From positions 62,001-126,000 of the forward strand of contig CAZOOK010000001.1 of assembly GCA_964581385.1 (NCBI GenBank): a stretch of 64,000 nt of DNA, read 5' to 3'. Shown here piece by piece: positions 8,716 through 18,940 of the stretch. This DNA comes from CAZOOK01 sp964581385. GTDB taxonomy: Bacteria > Pseudomonadota > Gammaproteobacteria > Nevskiales > Nevskiaceae. Both the position numbers and the translations under genes were made by a program. The notes beneath the pieces were generated by a model. That model did not search any database. It was not told the DNA's origin and saw nothing but the letters and a program-made list of their open reading frames with translations. Every line of letters starts with the position of its first letter. The first letter of the stretch is position 1.

Positions 8716-9693
8716 ATGAGATTCAAGCGCATCGCAGCATCGCTGGATGCGCCGGCGGTGCTGATGGTGCAGCAGAAGGAGCGGTGGGTGCCCGTCGCCG
8801 CGGTGCTTGCCGCTGCCGGAAATACCGCGGTCGAGCGGATCGATCTGATCGAAATGCTGGGCGACTGGGATCGAAACCGGCAGCGTCTCGAAAGGGGGCT
8901 GCTGAAAATCGACATTGACGCTGCATCGCTCGATGCAACGGGGCCGGACGCACTGCCATTCGAGCCACGCTCCTATCGCGATTTCATGCTGTACGAACGC
9001 CATGTCATCGACGCGGGGCGTGGCTACGCGCGCCGTTTTCTGCCGACGGCGCATCGAATCGCATCGATTTATGAATCCATCTTGCGCCGTCCGTTTCCCG
9101 CGTTCCGCCCGCATCCGCTCTGGTACCGGCAGCCGATCTATTACATGGGCAATCATCTCGCTTTCGTCGCGAGCGGTGCCGAGATTCGCTGCCCGAGCTA
9201 TTCCAATGCGCTCGACTACGAACTTGAACTCGGATTTGTGTTGGCGAAACCGCTGCTGAACGCGACACCCGACGAGGCGCTCGCCGCCATCGGTGGTTTC
9301 GTGGTGTTCAACGATTTCAGCGCGCGCGACGTACAGCTGGCGGAAATGCGCAGTGGTTTCGGTCCGCAGAAGGCCAAGCATTTCCGTAACGCAATGGCGA
9401 GCGAACTTGTCACCGCGGATGAAATCCTGCCGGTGCTTGATACGCTCGCGGCGGAAGTTCGCATCAACGGGCATTGCGTCCGCGCCACAAGCACCCAAGG
9501 CATGCAACATTCCGTCGGTGAGGCACTGGCGCATGTATCGCGCGATGAGCAGCTCCATCCAGGCGAATTTTTCGGGAGTGGCACCTTGCCCGGCGGCAGT
9601 GGCATGGAGAACGGCGTCTGGTTGAAACCCGGCGACGTGATCGAGTTGACTATTGAGCGCATCGGTACGCTGCGCAATATCATCGCCGCATAA
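8716..9693 (+). CDS. Fumarylacetoacetate hydrolase (FAH) family protein
   Basis: The 325-residue protein has the FAH fold in its C-terminal two thirds. Metal ligands are suggested by DYELELGFVL (paired Glu) and FNDFSARDVQ (Asp), and the end contains LKPGDVIELTIERIGTLRN, typical of the family. Members cleave carbon-carbon bonds or hydrate and decarboxylate acyl compounds in aromatic and related catabolism. An N-terminal part of about 110 residues resembles that of longer FAH proteins. It starts 22 bases after the P450 and is probably cotranscribed. The exact substrate is unknown. The ribosome site is weak. Confidence 0.88.
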   Translation: MRFKRIAASLDAPAVLMVQQKERWVPVAAVLAAAGNTAVERIDLIEMLGDWDRNRQRLERGLLKIDIDAASLDATGPDALPFEPRSYRDFMLYERHVIDAGRGYARRFLPTAHRIASIYESILRRPFPAFRPHPLWYRQPIYYMGNHLAFVASGAEIRCPSYSNALDYELELGFVLAKPLLNATPDEALAAIGGFVVFNDFSARDVQLAEMRSGFGPQKAKHFRNAMASELVTADEILPVLDTLAAEVRINGHCVRATSTQGMQHSVGEALAHVSRDEQLHPGEFFGSGTLPGGSGMENGVWLKPGDVIELTIERIGTLRNIIAA

Positions 9694-9852
9694 AAGAGGC
9701 CGGCGTCTGAAGGGATCGATTCCAGACGGGCCACCGGTGTACATGCCAGCGGATTGCGAATTAACATCCGGACAAAGACGGGCGCGCGGTAATAGCGAAA
9801 CGGTGCATCAATCGATGCCCCAGCGTCGCGATCAGCTGAAGCGCGGATAAAG

Positions 9853-9873
9853 CCGGCATGCGGCCGGATTTTT
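9853..9873 (+). terminator. Possible terminator or hairpin before the acyl-CoA ligase gene
   Basis: A 5-bp stem CCGGC/GCCGG with loop ATGCG is followed by ATTTTT. It ends 28 bases before the ligase ATG, so it could end the FAH transcript or act as an attenuator. The short stem makes it tentative. Confidence 0.35.
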
Positions 9874-9901
9874 GGATAAATACCGGGACAGGAGCACATA
9901 G

Positions 9902-11521
9902 ATGAACGGCCTGATGATGGATATGCCTTTTTCCATCTCTTCAATTTTGCGGCACGCGGATGCTTTCCATCGCGATGTCGAAATTGTCAGCTGCCCGCCC
10001 GAGGGCGGTATCCATCGCTACACGTATCCACAAGCAGCCGTGCGCGTGCGAAAACTTGCTAATACGCTACGCCGGCTCGGTATGAAGCAGCAGGATCGCG
10101 TTGGCACCATCGCGCTGGCGACGCATCGCCACTACGAACTCTATTACGCAGTTTCGGGAAGTGGCGCGGTTCTGCACACGATCAATCCGCGCCTGTTTCC
10201 CGAGCAACTGGTGTATCTCGTCAACCACGCGGAAGACGGGATTCTGTTCGTGGATGTCAACTTCGTTCCGCTGCTGGAAAAAATCCGTCCGCAGCTGAAA
10301 ACGGTGACTGTGCTGGTGGCGATGACCGACCGTGCCCACATGCCGCAGTCGTCGCTGCCGTTGCTGTGCTACGAGGATCTGCTCGCGGCGGAGAGCGACT
10401 CGTTCGATTGGCCGGAGTTCGATGAGAATCTCGCGGCATCGCTGTGCTACACCTCTGGCACGACCGGCAATCCGAAGGGTGTTTTGTACAACCATCGCAC
10501 CACCGTGTTGCATGCAATCGCATCAACGCGACCGGACGTTCTTGGCGTGTCCAGCGGCGACTGCGTGCTGCCGGTGGTGCCGATGTTTCACGTCAACGCC
10601 TGGGGCATGCCGTACGCGGCGACGATGGCGGGCGCCAAACTGATTCTGCCTGGGGCCGCGCTGGATGGCCCTTCGCTCTACGAACTGATTGATAAGGAAC
10701 AAGTGACACTATTGCTCGGCGTGCCTACCGTCTGGCTTGGTCTGTTGCAATATTGCGAGAAGGAAAATCTAAAGCTGACTTCAGTGAAGAGGGCGATTGT
10801 CGGCGGCTCGGCCGCGCCGTTGTCGATGATCAAAGCGTTCGAAGAACGTCATGACGTTTTCCTGACCCATGCCTGGGGCATGACGGAACTGTCGCCGCTC
10901 GGCACCGTGAACAGTCGCAGCCTCTACATGGCGAGTCTGCCGCTGGAAGAGCGCTACCGCTTGCAGACCAAGCAGGGTAAAGCAGTGTTCGGTGTCGAGA
11001 TGAAGATCCTCGGCAGCGACGGTAAAGCGTTGCCGCATGACGGCAGGAGTTTTGGGAGGCTGATGGTGCGCGGTCCGTGGGTCGCGAAGAGTTACTACAA
11101 GAGCGAAGACCAGTCGGCATGGGAGAACGGTTGGTTCGATACCGGCGACGTCGCCACTATCGACGAGCATGGCATCATGAACATCGTCGATCGCGCCAAG
11201 GACGTGATCAAATCCGGCGGCGAATGGATCAGTTCGATCGAAGTCGAGAATATCGTCATGAGCCATCCAGCAGTGGCTGAATGCGCGGTGGTGGGTATCC
11301 CGCATCCGAAGTGGGACGAGCGTCCACTGCTGCTGATCGTGACCAAGGACGGGATGCGGGCGGATAAACGGGGCATCCTCGATTTTCTCGCCGACAAGAT
11401 CGCCAAATGGTGGATGCCGGATGAAGTGGTGTTCGTGGAAGAGTTGCCACACACACCGACTGGCAAACTTTTGAAACGACAGCTGCGCGACGAATATCAG
11501 AGTTTGTACTTGAATAATTAG
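9902..11521 (+). CDS. Acyl-CoA ligase (AMP-dependent synthetase, AlkK/FadD-like)
   Basis: The 539-residue protein activates a carboxylic acid to its CoA thioester through an acyl-adenylate. Visible core motifs are the P-loop YTSGTTGNPKG, WGMTELSPLG, the GDVATID hinge region with DRAKDVIKSGGEWIS, and the C-terminal catalytic Lys in PTGKLLK. Length and motifs fit medium- to long-chain fatty-acyl-CoA ligases. AGGAG lies just before the ATG. With the P450 and FAH-family genes it could feed an oxidised hydrophobic acid into beta-oxidation; that pathway is inferred. Confidence 0.9.
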   Translation: MNGLMMDMPFSISSILRHADAFHRDVEIVSCPPEGGIHRYTYPQAAVRVRKLANTLRRLGMKQQDRVGTIALATHRHYELYYAVSGSGAVLHTINPRLFPEQLVYLVNHAEDGILFVDVNFVPLLEKIRPQLKTVTVLVAMTDRAHMPQSSLPLLCYEDLLAAESDSFDWPEFDENLAASLCYTSGTTGNPKGVLYNHRTTVLHAIASTRPDVLGVSSGDCVLPVVPMFHVNAWGMPYAATMAGAKLILPGAALDGPSLYELIDKEQVTLLLGVPTVWLGLLQYCEKENLKLTSVKRAIVGGSAAPLSMIKAFEERHDVFLTHAWGMTELSPLGTVNSRSLYMASLPLEERYRLQTKQGKAVFGVEMKILGSDGKALPHDGRSFGRLMVRGPWVAKSYYKSEDQSAWENGWFDTGDVATIDEHGIMNIVDRAKDVIKSGGEWISSIEVENIVMSHPAVAECAVVGIPHPKWDERPLLLIVTKDGMRADKRGILDFLADKIAKWWMPDEVVFVEELPHTPTGKLLKRQLRDEYQSLYLNN

Positions 11522-11548
11522 GCGCTGCCAGCTGGCGAGATTGCAGTA

Positions 11549-14164
11549 TCAACTACTGCCCGGCGGCGGTATATCGAAAATCAACACAGGCTTTGCGAAC
11601 GCCTTCCGATAGCTCGCGACCCAGCCGGGAAGTTTATCCGCCGGCATCGGGCGCGCGATGCCATAGCCTTGACAGAATTCACAGCCGAGTTCCTTCAGCG
11701 CGACCGCGTGCGCCAAAGTTTCCACACCTTCGGCGATGACCATGCGGTGCAGACTCTTCGCCATGCCGATGACGCCCGCGATCAGTGCGCGATCGTCCGG
11801 ATTATCGAGAATGCCGGCGACGAAGGAGCGATCGATCTTCACCGTATCCGTCGGCAGCAGTCGCAGATGGCTTAGCGAGGAATAGCCGGTACCGAAGTCG
11901 TCGAGCGCAAATCCGACGCCGGTTGCGCGACAGTCGCGCATCATTGCCGAGAGCGTATCGATATCGTTGAGAATGCCGCGTTCAACGATCTCCAGTTCCA
12001 GCCGCCCGGGACGGCGCGCCGGAAAATCACCGAGCAATTCGGCGAGGCGGGCGGAGAAGCGCGGATGTTGCAGATGCCGTGCCGCGATGTTGATGCTGAT
12101 CGGGATCAGCAGATTCTGAGTTTCCCAAAATTCGATCTGGTTGCGCGCCGCGGTGATGACCCATTCGCCGAGGGTGACATCCAGTTCCGTGTTCTCGATC
12201 GCCGGCAGAAAATCGTGAGGCATGAGGAGTCCGCGCTCGGGATGCTGCCAGCGGATCAACGCTTCCGCGCCGATCACGGTGTTCGCGCGCATGTCGACCT
12301 TCGGTTCGTAATAAAGGCGTAGTTGCCCGTCCGCCAGCGCAAGCGCGAATTCCGCACGCAGACGTTGACGGGTCAGCGCAATGCGCTCCATGCCCGCATC
12401 GAACAGGTAGTAGCGGTTGCGTCCGGTGCGCTTGGCCAGATACATCGCCTGGTCGGCGTGTCGCAGCAGGGTTTCCGGGTCTTCGTCATCCGCCGGAAAA
12501 AAGGTCACACCGACGCTCGCCGATATGGTGACGCTGGTATCGGGCAAGACGTTTATCGGATGCGAGATTTCGCTCAGCAGCCGTTCGAGTACCTGTTCGC
12601 CCTCCTGCGGACTGGCGAGATCGGTGAGCAGCAGCGCGAATTCATCGCCGCCCAGCCGCGCCAGCGTGTCGGTTTCGCGCAATGTTTTTTCCAACCGCTG
12701 CGCAATCAGCACCAGCAAGCGATCGCCGGCTTCGTGCCCATAGTGATCATTGACCGGTTTGAATCCATCCAGATCCAGATAGCAGATCGCGATCTGTTTG
12801 CCGCTGCGCCGGGCGCGTGCCATCGACTGCTGCAGGCGGTCGGCGAGTAGCACGCGGTTCGGCAGCAACGTCAATGCGTCGTAGTGCGCGAGTCGTTCGA
12901 GACGCAGTTGCTGTTCGCGCAGCTGCGTGACATCCGACATGGTTGCCACGCAGTGATAGGGAAGGCTGTCGGAAGCGTGCGCCGCAGAGACGGTTGCCAT
13001 GTGCCGATAGCGACGACCATCCTTCAGACTGCCGATGGGCTCTCCACGCCACGTCCCATCGCGCAGCACGCGCTTTTCGATGTCGAGATAGTCGGGTTCG
13101 CTGTACAGCTCGCTCCATAATTCCGCGATGTCGCGACCGATCGCTTTTTCGCCGGGATGGCCGGTCATTTCCACGAAGGCAGGGTTGACGTCGATGATCC
13201 TGCGGGCTTCGTCGATCATGACGATCGCCGAATGCGAGGTATCGAATACCGTGCGATACAGCCGCAAGCCTGCTTCGTTGTGCTGTCGTTCGGTGATATC
13301 GCGCGACAGCGTTTGCAGTGCGACGACCTTGCCGTCGGTGTCGAGCACCGGCGTCACCATCGAACTGAGCCAGATCCATTCGCCATTGCGGTTGCGGATG
13401 CGGTAACGCAGGGCTGGTGGAGGAAGGCCGTCCATTGCGCGTTCCATCAACGGACGGATGCGTTCCAGATCCTTCGGTTCGACGTCGGCGATCATGTTCT
13501 TGCCGATCAGCTCCGCTGGCGCATAGCCAAGCATCATGCTTACCGATGGGCTCACATATCGAATTGTTCCATCCGGATCGCTCAGCGTGAGCAGATCGCG
13601 CATGTTCTGGGCCAGATCGAGTGTCTGCTGGCGCGTCGTTATCTTGCGGCCGATGTTGAGCGTGCCGAGCTTTTCACCGGCGGCATCGTTGATCGGCACC
13701 GAAGTGATTTCGATCAGCTCCCGCCGCCCGTCTGCGTAGTGCGCCCATACTTCGGCGGTGACGGGCGTTCCGCGCTCGTGTGCGAGGCGAGTCTGCTCCT
13801 GCAGCACAGAGGCCGCTTCCGCTTCGAGAAGATCGGATTCCGAGCGTCCAGCGAGAATCTCTTCCGTCGCGCCGGCGTATTGCTCGAATGCCGGATTACA
13901 GGCGAACAGCTCGCCGTGCGCGCCGCTGATCCAGACCAGGTCGGGCATTACGTTGTAGGCCGCGCGCATCATGACCAAGCGATCAGCCAACCGATCCTGA
14001 CGCGCATCCGCCGGAAGCGCGTCGGCAACAGTTTGAGGTAGTCGTAATTCCCGGATGCTCACGAGAGGATCTGCCAATAACCTGGGGGACAATCCGATGA
14101 CGCTGAAGGCATCACCATACCGGATTATTCCTTCGGCGAGTGAGCTGTCGAACGGTCTTGCCAA
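11549..14164 (-). CDS. PAS-PAS-PAS-GGDEF-EAL cyclic di-GMP signalling protein
   Basis: This 871-residue cytoplasmic protein has three PAS domains (about 65-180, 185-300 and 305-425), a GGDEF domain with intact RLGGDEFALL, and an EAL domain with GAEALIRWQHP. Key EAL-family motifs DDFGTGYSS and KIDRSFV are also present. Both synthesis and breakdown of c-di-GMP are therefore possible; which dominates cannot be told from the sequence. There is no membrane segment. The start is uncertain: the reading frame opens with TTG at 14164, no good ribosome site is visible, and no ATG precedes the first PAS. It is convergent with the ligase gene. Confidence 0.88.
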   Translation of the reverse strand: MARPFDSSLAEGIIRYGDAFSVIGLSPRLLADPLVSIRELRLPQTVADALPADARQDRLADRLVMMRAAYNVMPDLVWISGAHGELFACNPAFEQYAGATEEILAGRSESDLLEAEAASVLQEQTRLAHERGTPVTAEVWAHYADGRRELIEITSVPINDAAGEKLGTLNIGRKITTRQQTLDLAQNMRDLLTLSDPDGTIRYVSPSVSMMLGYAPAELIGKNMIADVEPKDLERIRPLMERAMDGLPPPALRYRIRNRNGEWIWLSSMVTPVLDTDGKVVALQTLSRDITERQHNEAGLRLYRTVFDTSHSAIVMIDEARRIIDVNPAFVEMTGHPGEKAIGRDIAELWSELYSEPDYLDIEKRVLRDGTWRGEPIGSLKDGRRYRHMATVSAAHASDSLPYHCVATMSDVTQLREQQLRLERLAHYDALTLLPNRVLLADRLQQSMARARRSGKQIAICYLDLDGFKPVNDHYGHEAGDRLLVLIAQRLEKTLRETDTLARLGGDEFALLLTDLASPQEGEQVLERLLSEISHPINVLPDTSVTISASVGVTFFPADDEDPETLLRHADQAMYLAKRTGRNRYYLFDAGMERIALTRQRLRAEFALALADGQLRLYYEPKVDMRANTVIGAEALIRWQHPERGLLMPHDFLPAIENTELDVTLGEWVITAARNQIEFWETQNLLIPISINIAARHLQHPRFSARLAELLGDFPARRPGRLELEIVERGILNDIDTLSAMMRDCRATGVGFALDDFGTGYSSLSHLRLLPTDTVKIDRSFVAGILDNPDDRALIAGVIGMAKSLHRMVIAEGVETLAHAVALKELGCEFCQGYGIARPMPADKLPGWVASYRKAFAKPVLIFDIPPPGSS

Positions 14165-14441
14165 GCTCTATTTTCAAGATCGCCAATGCTCCGAGTTTTC
14201 GGGCAGACTGGTTAAGTGGCTATCGGCCGTGTTTGCAGCCACTTTAGCGAAAAGGAGCTTTAACGCTGGCCCCTCTACACGAGACCTTCAGAAAATTCTG
14301 GATATGTATTTCACAAGAACATGAATAATTTAAAAAAACAGAACGATATAAAAATAACGAACGCTGCACTTGTTGTAGGCGTCTCATAGGGAATTAATGC
14401 CATGACAAGCTGTTTGCCTACACCTAAAGGATAATGCCGGA

Positions 14442-17400
14442 ATGCAGGGTCGTCTCGATTTCGGTGCCGGCGCCGCGCCGGCTTCGGGTGAGTTGTTCCA
14501 CCCGGCGGTATCCGGCTGGTTGCGTGCGCGCTTCGGGCAGCCGACCGAGGCGCAGAGCCGCGCCTGGGTGGTCACGTCGCAACACCGCCATGCGTTGATC
14601 GCCGCACCGACCGGCTCCGGCAAGACTCTGGCCGCGTTTCTCTCGGCGATCAACGATCTCATCGTCGAAGGATCGGACGGTCCGTTGCCCGATGAAGTGC
14701 AGGTTCTCTATATCTCGCCGCTGAAGGCGCTGTCGAACGATATCCAGAAGAATTTGCAGGAACCGCTGGCGGGTATCCGCAAGCAGCTGGTCGAACTGGG
14801 TTTGCCGGATGTGCCGATTCGCGATGCGGTGCGCACGGGTGACACGCCCGCGTTCGAGCGTGACCGCATGCGTCGCTCGCCGCCGCACATCCTGGTCACG
14901 ACTCCGGAATCGCTGTTCATCCTCATCAGTTCCGATTCGGGGCGCCGCATGCTTGGCTCCGTGCGTACCGTGATCGTGGACGAACTGCATGCCGTTGCCG
15001 GCAGCAAGCGCGGCTCGCATCTGATGCTGACGCTGGAGCGGCTGGATGCGCTGTGCGGAAAACCGCCGGTGCGAATCGGTCTGTCGGCGACCGTGAAGCC
15101 GTTGTCCGAGATGGCGCGCTTTCTGATCGGCGAGCGTTCCGACGATGTCGCGATCATCGATGCCGGTCACGTGCGTGATCGCGATCTCGCCATCGAAATG
15201 CCGCGCTCGCCGTTGACCGCGGTGATGGCCACCGAAGTGTGGGCGGAATTGTACGACCGCCTCGCCGAACTGATCCGCCAGCACCGCACCACGCTGATTT
15301 TCGTCAACCAGCGCCGCATCGCCGAGCGCGCCGCGCGCCATCTCGCCGAGCGGCTTGGCGATGAGCACGTCACCGCGCATCACGGCAGCCTTGCCAGGGA
15401 ACATCGCCTCAAGGCCGAACAGCGCCTCAAGTCCGGCGAGCTGAAAGCGCTGGTCGCCACCAGCTCGCTGGAGCTGGGTATCGACATCGGTGAGATCGAT
15501 CTCGTCTGTCAGCTCGGTTCGCCGCGCGGCATCAATGCATTCCTGCAGCGCGTCGGCCGCGCCGGCCACGCTATCGGCGCGATTCCGAAAGGCCGGCTGT
15601 TTCCGCTATCGCTCGACGATCTGCTGGAGTCCGCCGCGCTGCTCGATGCCGTCAACCACGCCGAGCTGGATCGAATCCGCGCGCCCGCGCATCCGCTGGA
15701 TGTGCTGGCGCAGCAGATCGTCGCCGAAGTCGGCTGTCGCGAATGGGGACTTGACAATCTCTTCCAGTGCTTCCGCCGTGCGCGGCCGTATCGCGATCTG
15801 GCGCTCGCTGATTTCGAGGAAGTCGTGCGCATGCTCGCCGACGGCTATTCCACGCGGCGTGGCCGTCGCGGCGCGTACCTGCACTACGACGCAGTGAATC
15901 GCGTGCTGCGTGCGCGGCGCGGCGCGCGGCTGACCGCCGTCACCAACGCCGGGACGATTCCAGATCAGTTCGACTACGAAGTCGTGCTGCTGCCCGAGGA
16001 ACATCGCATCGGCACGCTCAATGAGGACTTCGCCTTCGAGAGCATTCCCGGCGACATCTTTCAACTCGGCAACGCTTCCTACCGCATCGCCAGAGTTCAG
16101 ACCGGCAAGGTGTATGTGGAGGATGCCAAGGGTCAGCCACCCAACATGCCCTTCTGGTTTGGCGAAGGGTTGGGGCGTAGCGACGAACTGAGTCATGCGG
16201 TATCGCGGCTGAGCAAACGCGCCGACGAGCTTCTTTCCACCTCCGCAGAACAACACTTGCCGGTTGCAGATCTCGAAGCCTGCGAGCGTTGGCTCCGTGA
16301 AGAAGTCCCCATTCCGGCAGAAGCCGCATTGCAGCTGACGCAATACCTCGCCGCGTCCAAAGCCGCGCTGGGCGTGCTGCCGACCGAGGATACAATCGTC
16401 TTCGAACGCTTCTTCGACGAAGTCGGCGACACGCATCTGGTGATCCATTCGCCGTATGGTTCGCGCATCAACAAGGCCTGGGGTCTGGCGCTGCGAAAAC
16501 GGTTCTGCCGCAAGTTCAATTTCGAGCTGCAGGCCAGCGCGGTGGAGGACAGCATCGTGTTGTCGCTCGGTCCGACGCATAGCTTCCCGCTCGATGAAAT
16601 CAAGGGCTATCTGAAATCGAAAACAGCACGCGACGTTCTCGTGCAGGCGCTGATCGCAGCGCCGATGTTCGGCACACGCTGGCGCTGGAACGCGAGCGTC
16701 GCCCTCGCGATCAAGCGCATGCAGAACGGCAAGCGCGTGCCACCGCAGTTTCAGCGCTCTGACGCCGAAGATTTGCTGACGGTGGTGTTTCCGGATCAGG
16801 TCGCCTGTGCTGAAAACATCACCGGCGATCGCGAAATTCCCGATCACCCGCTGGTCAGGCAAACACTCGACGACTGTCTGCACGAGACCATGGATGTTGA
16901 CGGTTTCGAGCGCCTGCTGGCGCGCATCGAGAGTGGCGAGGTACGCGTGGTCACCTGTGATCTGACGACGCCGTCGCCGCTTGCGCACGCCATTCTCAAT
17001 GCGCGGCCCTATGCCTTCCTCGACGATGGTGCCGCCGAGGAACGCCGCACCAAGGCCGTTCATACGCAGCCGTTGATGGATGTGCGCAGTGCTGCCGATC
17101 TTGGCCGGCTCGATCCGCAGTCCATCGATCAGGTTCGCGACGAAGCTTGGCCCGAGATGGGTAACGCCGATGAGCTGCACGACGCGCTGGTCGTTTACGC
17201 GTTTCTCGCCGCGGATGAGCTGGGCGATCCTAGCGATGCCTGGCTGGAGCCTTTGCAGCAACAGGGGCGCGTAACCGCGCTCAAGCCGGGTGGTGACCGT
17301 GTGCTGTGGGTCGCGGCCGAGCGTTTGCATGAATTTCTTGCCGCGTTCCCGAACCCGTCACCAGCGCCCGCGATCCAACCGGTGTCGAAGGAAACGCCGA

Positions 17401-18824
17401 CGGCGGACGACGCACTCCGCGAAATCCTGCGCAGCCGCCTCGAACTGCTGGGACCGGTGACGGAAACGCAACTCGCTGCGCCGCTGGGCCTGGCACCTGA
17501 TGCAGTTCGAGTGGCGCTGCTGCAACTCGAAGCCGAAGGTGCAGTGATGCGCGGCGGATTCACCTCACCGAATGCGGCGGAGTGGTGTGATCGCCGCCTG
17601 CTCGCGCGTATGCATCGCTACGCACGCGAGCGTCTGCGCGCGGAAATCCGACCGGTGCCGCCGTCGCAGTTTTTGCGCTTTCTATTCCGCTGGCACGGAC
17701 TGGCGACGGACGTGGGCGATGAGCGTCGCGAAGGCGATGCCGGTTTGCTCATTGCGCTGCGGCAGCTCGAAGGCTGTGCGGCACCGGCCGCAGCGTGGGA
17801 AGAGGATCTGCTGCCATCGCGCGTCAAGCAGTATCAGCCATTCATGCTCGATCAGCTGTGTGCTGCCGGGCGCGTTGCGTGGTCACGTCCCATGTCGGTG
17901 GTCGCCAGTGGCACGGATGACAGTGTGCGCAAGGCCGGTCCGATCCGCACGACACCCATCGTGCTCTGTGAGCGCGAAATGCTTGCACACTGGCGGCAAG
18001 CAGGCGATACGCCGGCACAGGAGATACCGTTATCACCGCGCGCACGGAAGGTGTTCGACAGTTTGCGCACCCACGGCGCCTCGTTCTTCTCGGATCTGGT
18101 CCCCGACACCGGATTGCTCAAGGCGGAGCTGGAGCTCGCGCTCGGCGAACTGGTCAGCCGGAGCCTGGTGACCTGCGACTCTTTCGCGGGTTTGCGTGCC
18201 CTGGTGATGCCCGCTGAAAAGCGCCATCGCCTGCGCCGGCACAAGAGTCTCATCGAAGCCGGCATCGATGCCGCCGGGCGTTGGTCGCTGACACACCGTC
18301 CGCGTCAGGCCGCCGATACTGCCGGAGCGCTCGCAGCGCCGCATGTCGAACACATCGCGCGCGTGTTGCTGCGTCGCTATGGTGTGGTTTTTCGCAAATT
18401 GCTGGAACGCGAAGAGAGCCTGCCGCCGTGGCGCGATTTGTACTACGTCTACCGGCGCCTGGAAGCGCGCGGCGAAATTCGTGGCGGCCGTTTTGTCAGC
18501 GGCTTTTCCGGCGAACAGTTCGCGTTGCCTGAAGCGGCCGCGACACTACGGAAAATCGCCACTGGCGACGACAGCGAACGCGTATCCATTTCCGCAGCCG
18601 ATCCGCTCAATCTGGTCGGCGTTCTCACGCCCGGCGACAAAGTGCCGCGGCTGCCCGGCAATCGTGTGCTGTTCGAGAACGGTGCGCCGATCGCGGTACA
18701 GGCGGGTGGAGAAGTGCGGTATCTGAAGGAAGTGGATACCAAAGCTGAATGGGAAATTAGGAATCTGCTGATCCGCAAGCAACGCCCTGGCAGTTATTTC
18801 GAACCGCCTGCACGTTCGCAGTAA
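14442..18824 (+). CDS. lhr: Lhr-type large ATP-dependent helicase
   Basis: The 1460-residue protein is a superfamily 2 helicase of the Lhr group, cytoplasmic and involved in nucleic-acid repair. Domain order: RecA1 with Walker A APTGSGKT (55-62) and DEAD-like VDELH; RecA2 with TSSLELGIDIG and QRVGRAGH; the Lhr core winged helix and DUF4145-like region; then a C-terminal half typical of full-length Lhr. Length is close to the E. coli protein (about 1540). AAGGATAA precedes the ATG. It stands alone, without the ligase, exonuclease or phosphoesterase genes that accompany some lhr genes. Confidence 0.9.
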   Translation: MQGRLDFGAGAAPASGELFHPAVSGWLRARFGQPTEAQSRAWVVTSQHRHALIAAPTGSGKTLAAFLSAINDLIVEGSDGPLPDEVQVLYISPLKALSNDIQKNLQEPLAGIRKQLVELGLPDVPIRDAVRTGDTPAFERDRMRRSPPHILVTTPESLFILISSDSGRRMLGSVRTVIVDELHAVAGSKRGSHLMLTLERLDALCGKPPVRIGLSATVKPLSEMARFLIGERSDDVAIIDAGHVRDRDLAIEMPRSPLTAVMATEVWAELYDRLAELIRQHRTTLIFVNQRRIAERAARHLAERLGDEHVTAHHGSLAREHRLKAEQRLKSGELKALVATSSLELGIDIGEIDLVCQLGSPRGINAFLQRVGRAGHAIGAIPKGRLFPLSLDDLLESAALLDAVNHAELDRIRAPAHPLDVLAQQIVAEVGCREWGLDNLFQCFRRARPYRDLALADFEEVVRMLADGYSTRRGRRGAYLHYDAVNRVLRARRGARLTAVTNAGTIPDQFDYEVVLLPEEHRIGTLNEDFAFESIPGDIFQLGNASYRIARVQTGKVYVEDAKGQPPNMPFWFGEGLGRSDELSHAVSRLSKRADELLSTSAEQHLPVADLEACERWLREEVPIPAEAALQLTQYLAASKAALGVLPTEDTIVFERFFDEVGDTHLVIHSPYGSRINKAWGLALRKRFCRKFNFELQASAVEDSIVLSLGPTHSFPLDEIKGYLKSKTARDVLVQALIAAPMFGTRWRWNASVALAIKRMQNGKRVPPQFQRSDAEDLLTVVFPDQVACAENITGDREIPDHPLVRQTLDDCLHETMDVDGFERLLARIESGEVRVVTCDLTTPSPLAHAILNARPYAFLDDGAAEERRTKAVHTQPLMDVRSAADLGRLDPQSIDQVRDEAWPEMGNADELHDALVVYAFLAADELGDPSDAWLEPLQQQGRVTALKPGGDRVLWVAAERLHEFLAAFPNPSPAPAIQPVSKETPTADDALREILRSRLELLGPVTETQLAAPLGLAPDAVRVALLQLEAEGAVMRGGFTSPNAAEWCDRRLLARMHRYARERLRAEIRPVPPSQFLRFLFRWHGLATDVGDERREGDAGLLIALRQLEGCAAPAAAWEEDLLPSRVKQYQPFMLDQLCAAGRVAWSRPMSVVASGTDDSVRKAGPIRTTPIVLCEREMLAHWRQAGDTPAQEIPLSPRARKVFDSLRTHGASFFSDLVPDTGLLKAELELALGELVSRSLVTCDSFAGLRALVMPAEKRHRLRRHKSLIEAGIDAAGRWSLTHRPRQAADTAGALAAPHVEHIARVLLRRYGVVFRKLLEREESLPPWRDLYYVYRRLEARGEIRGGRFVSGFSGEQFALPEAAATLRKIATGDDSERVSISAADPLNLVGVLTPGDKVPRLPGNRVLFENGAPIAVQAGGEVRYLKEVDTKAEWEIRNLLIRKQRPGSYFEPPARSQ

Positions 18825-18940
18825 GCGGGAAATGCAGTGCTGGCCTACATGGTTTGTCCGTGATCAGTTACGCTCAGGTTCGCTCATTTTGAAATGGCAA
18901 TCCGAAAGGTCTGCCGGTTACTGGAGGAGGCAATCGCGGA

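Noticed and set aside
9653..9850. Small reading frame between the FAH and ligase genes
   Set aside because: It starts inside the FAH gene in another frame, has no ribosome site and no family resemblance.
15606..17330. 574-codon reading frame antisense to lhr
   Set aside because: It is the complement of conserved helicase sequence in a GC-rich gene, has low-complexity composition and no recognisable domain or ribosome site.
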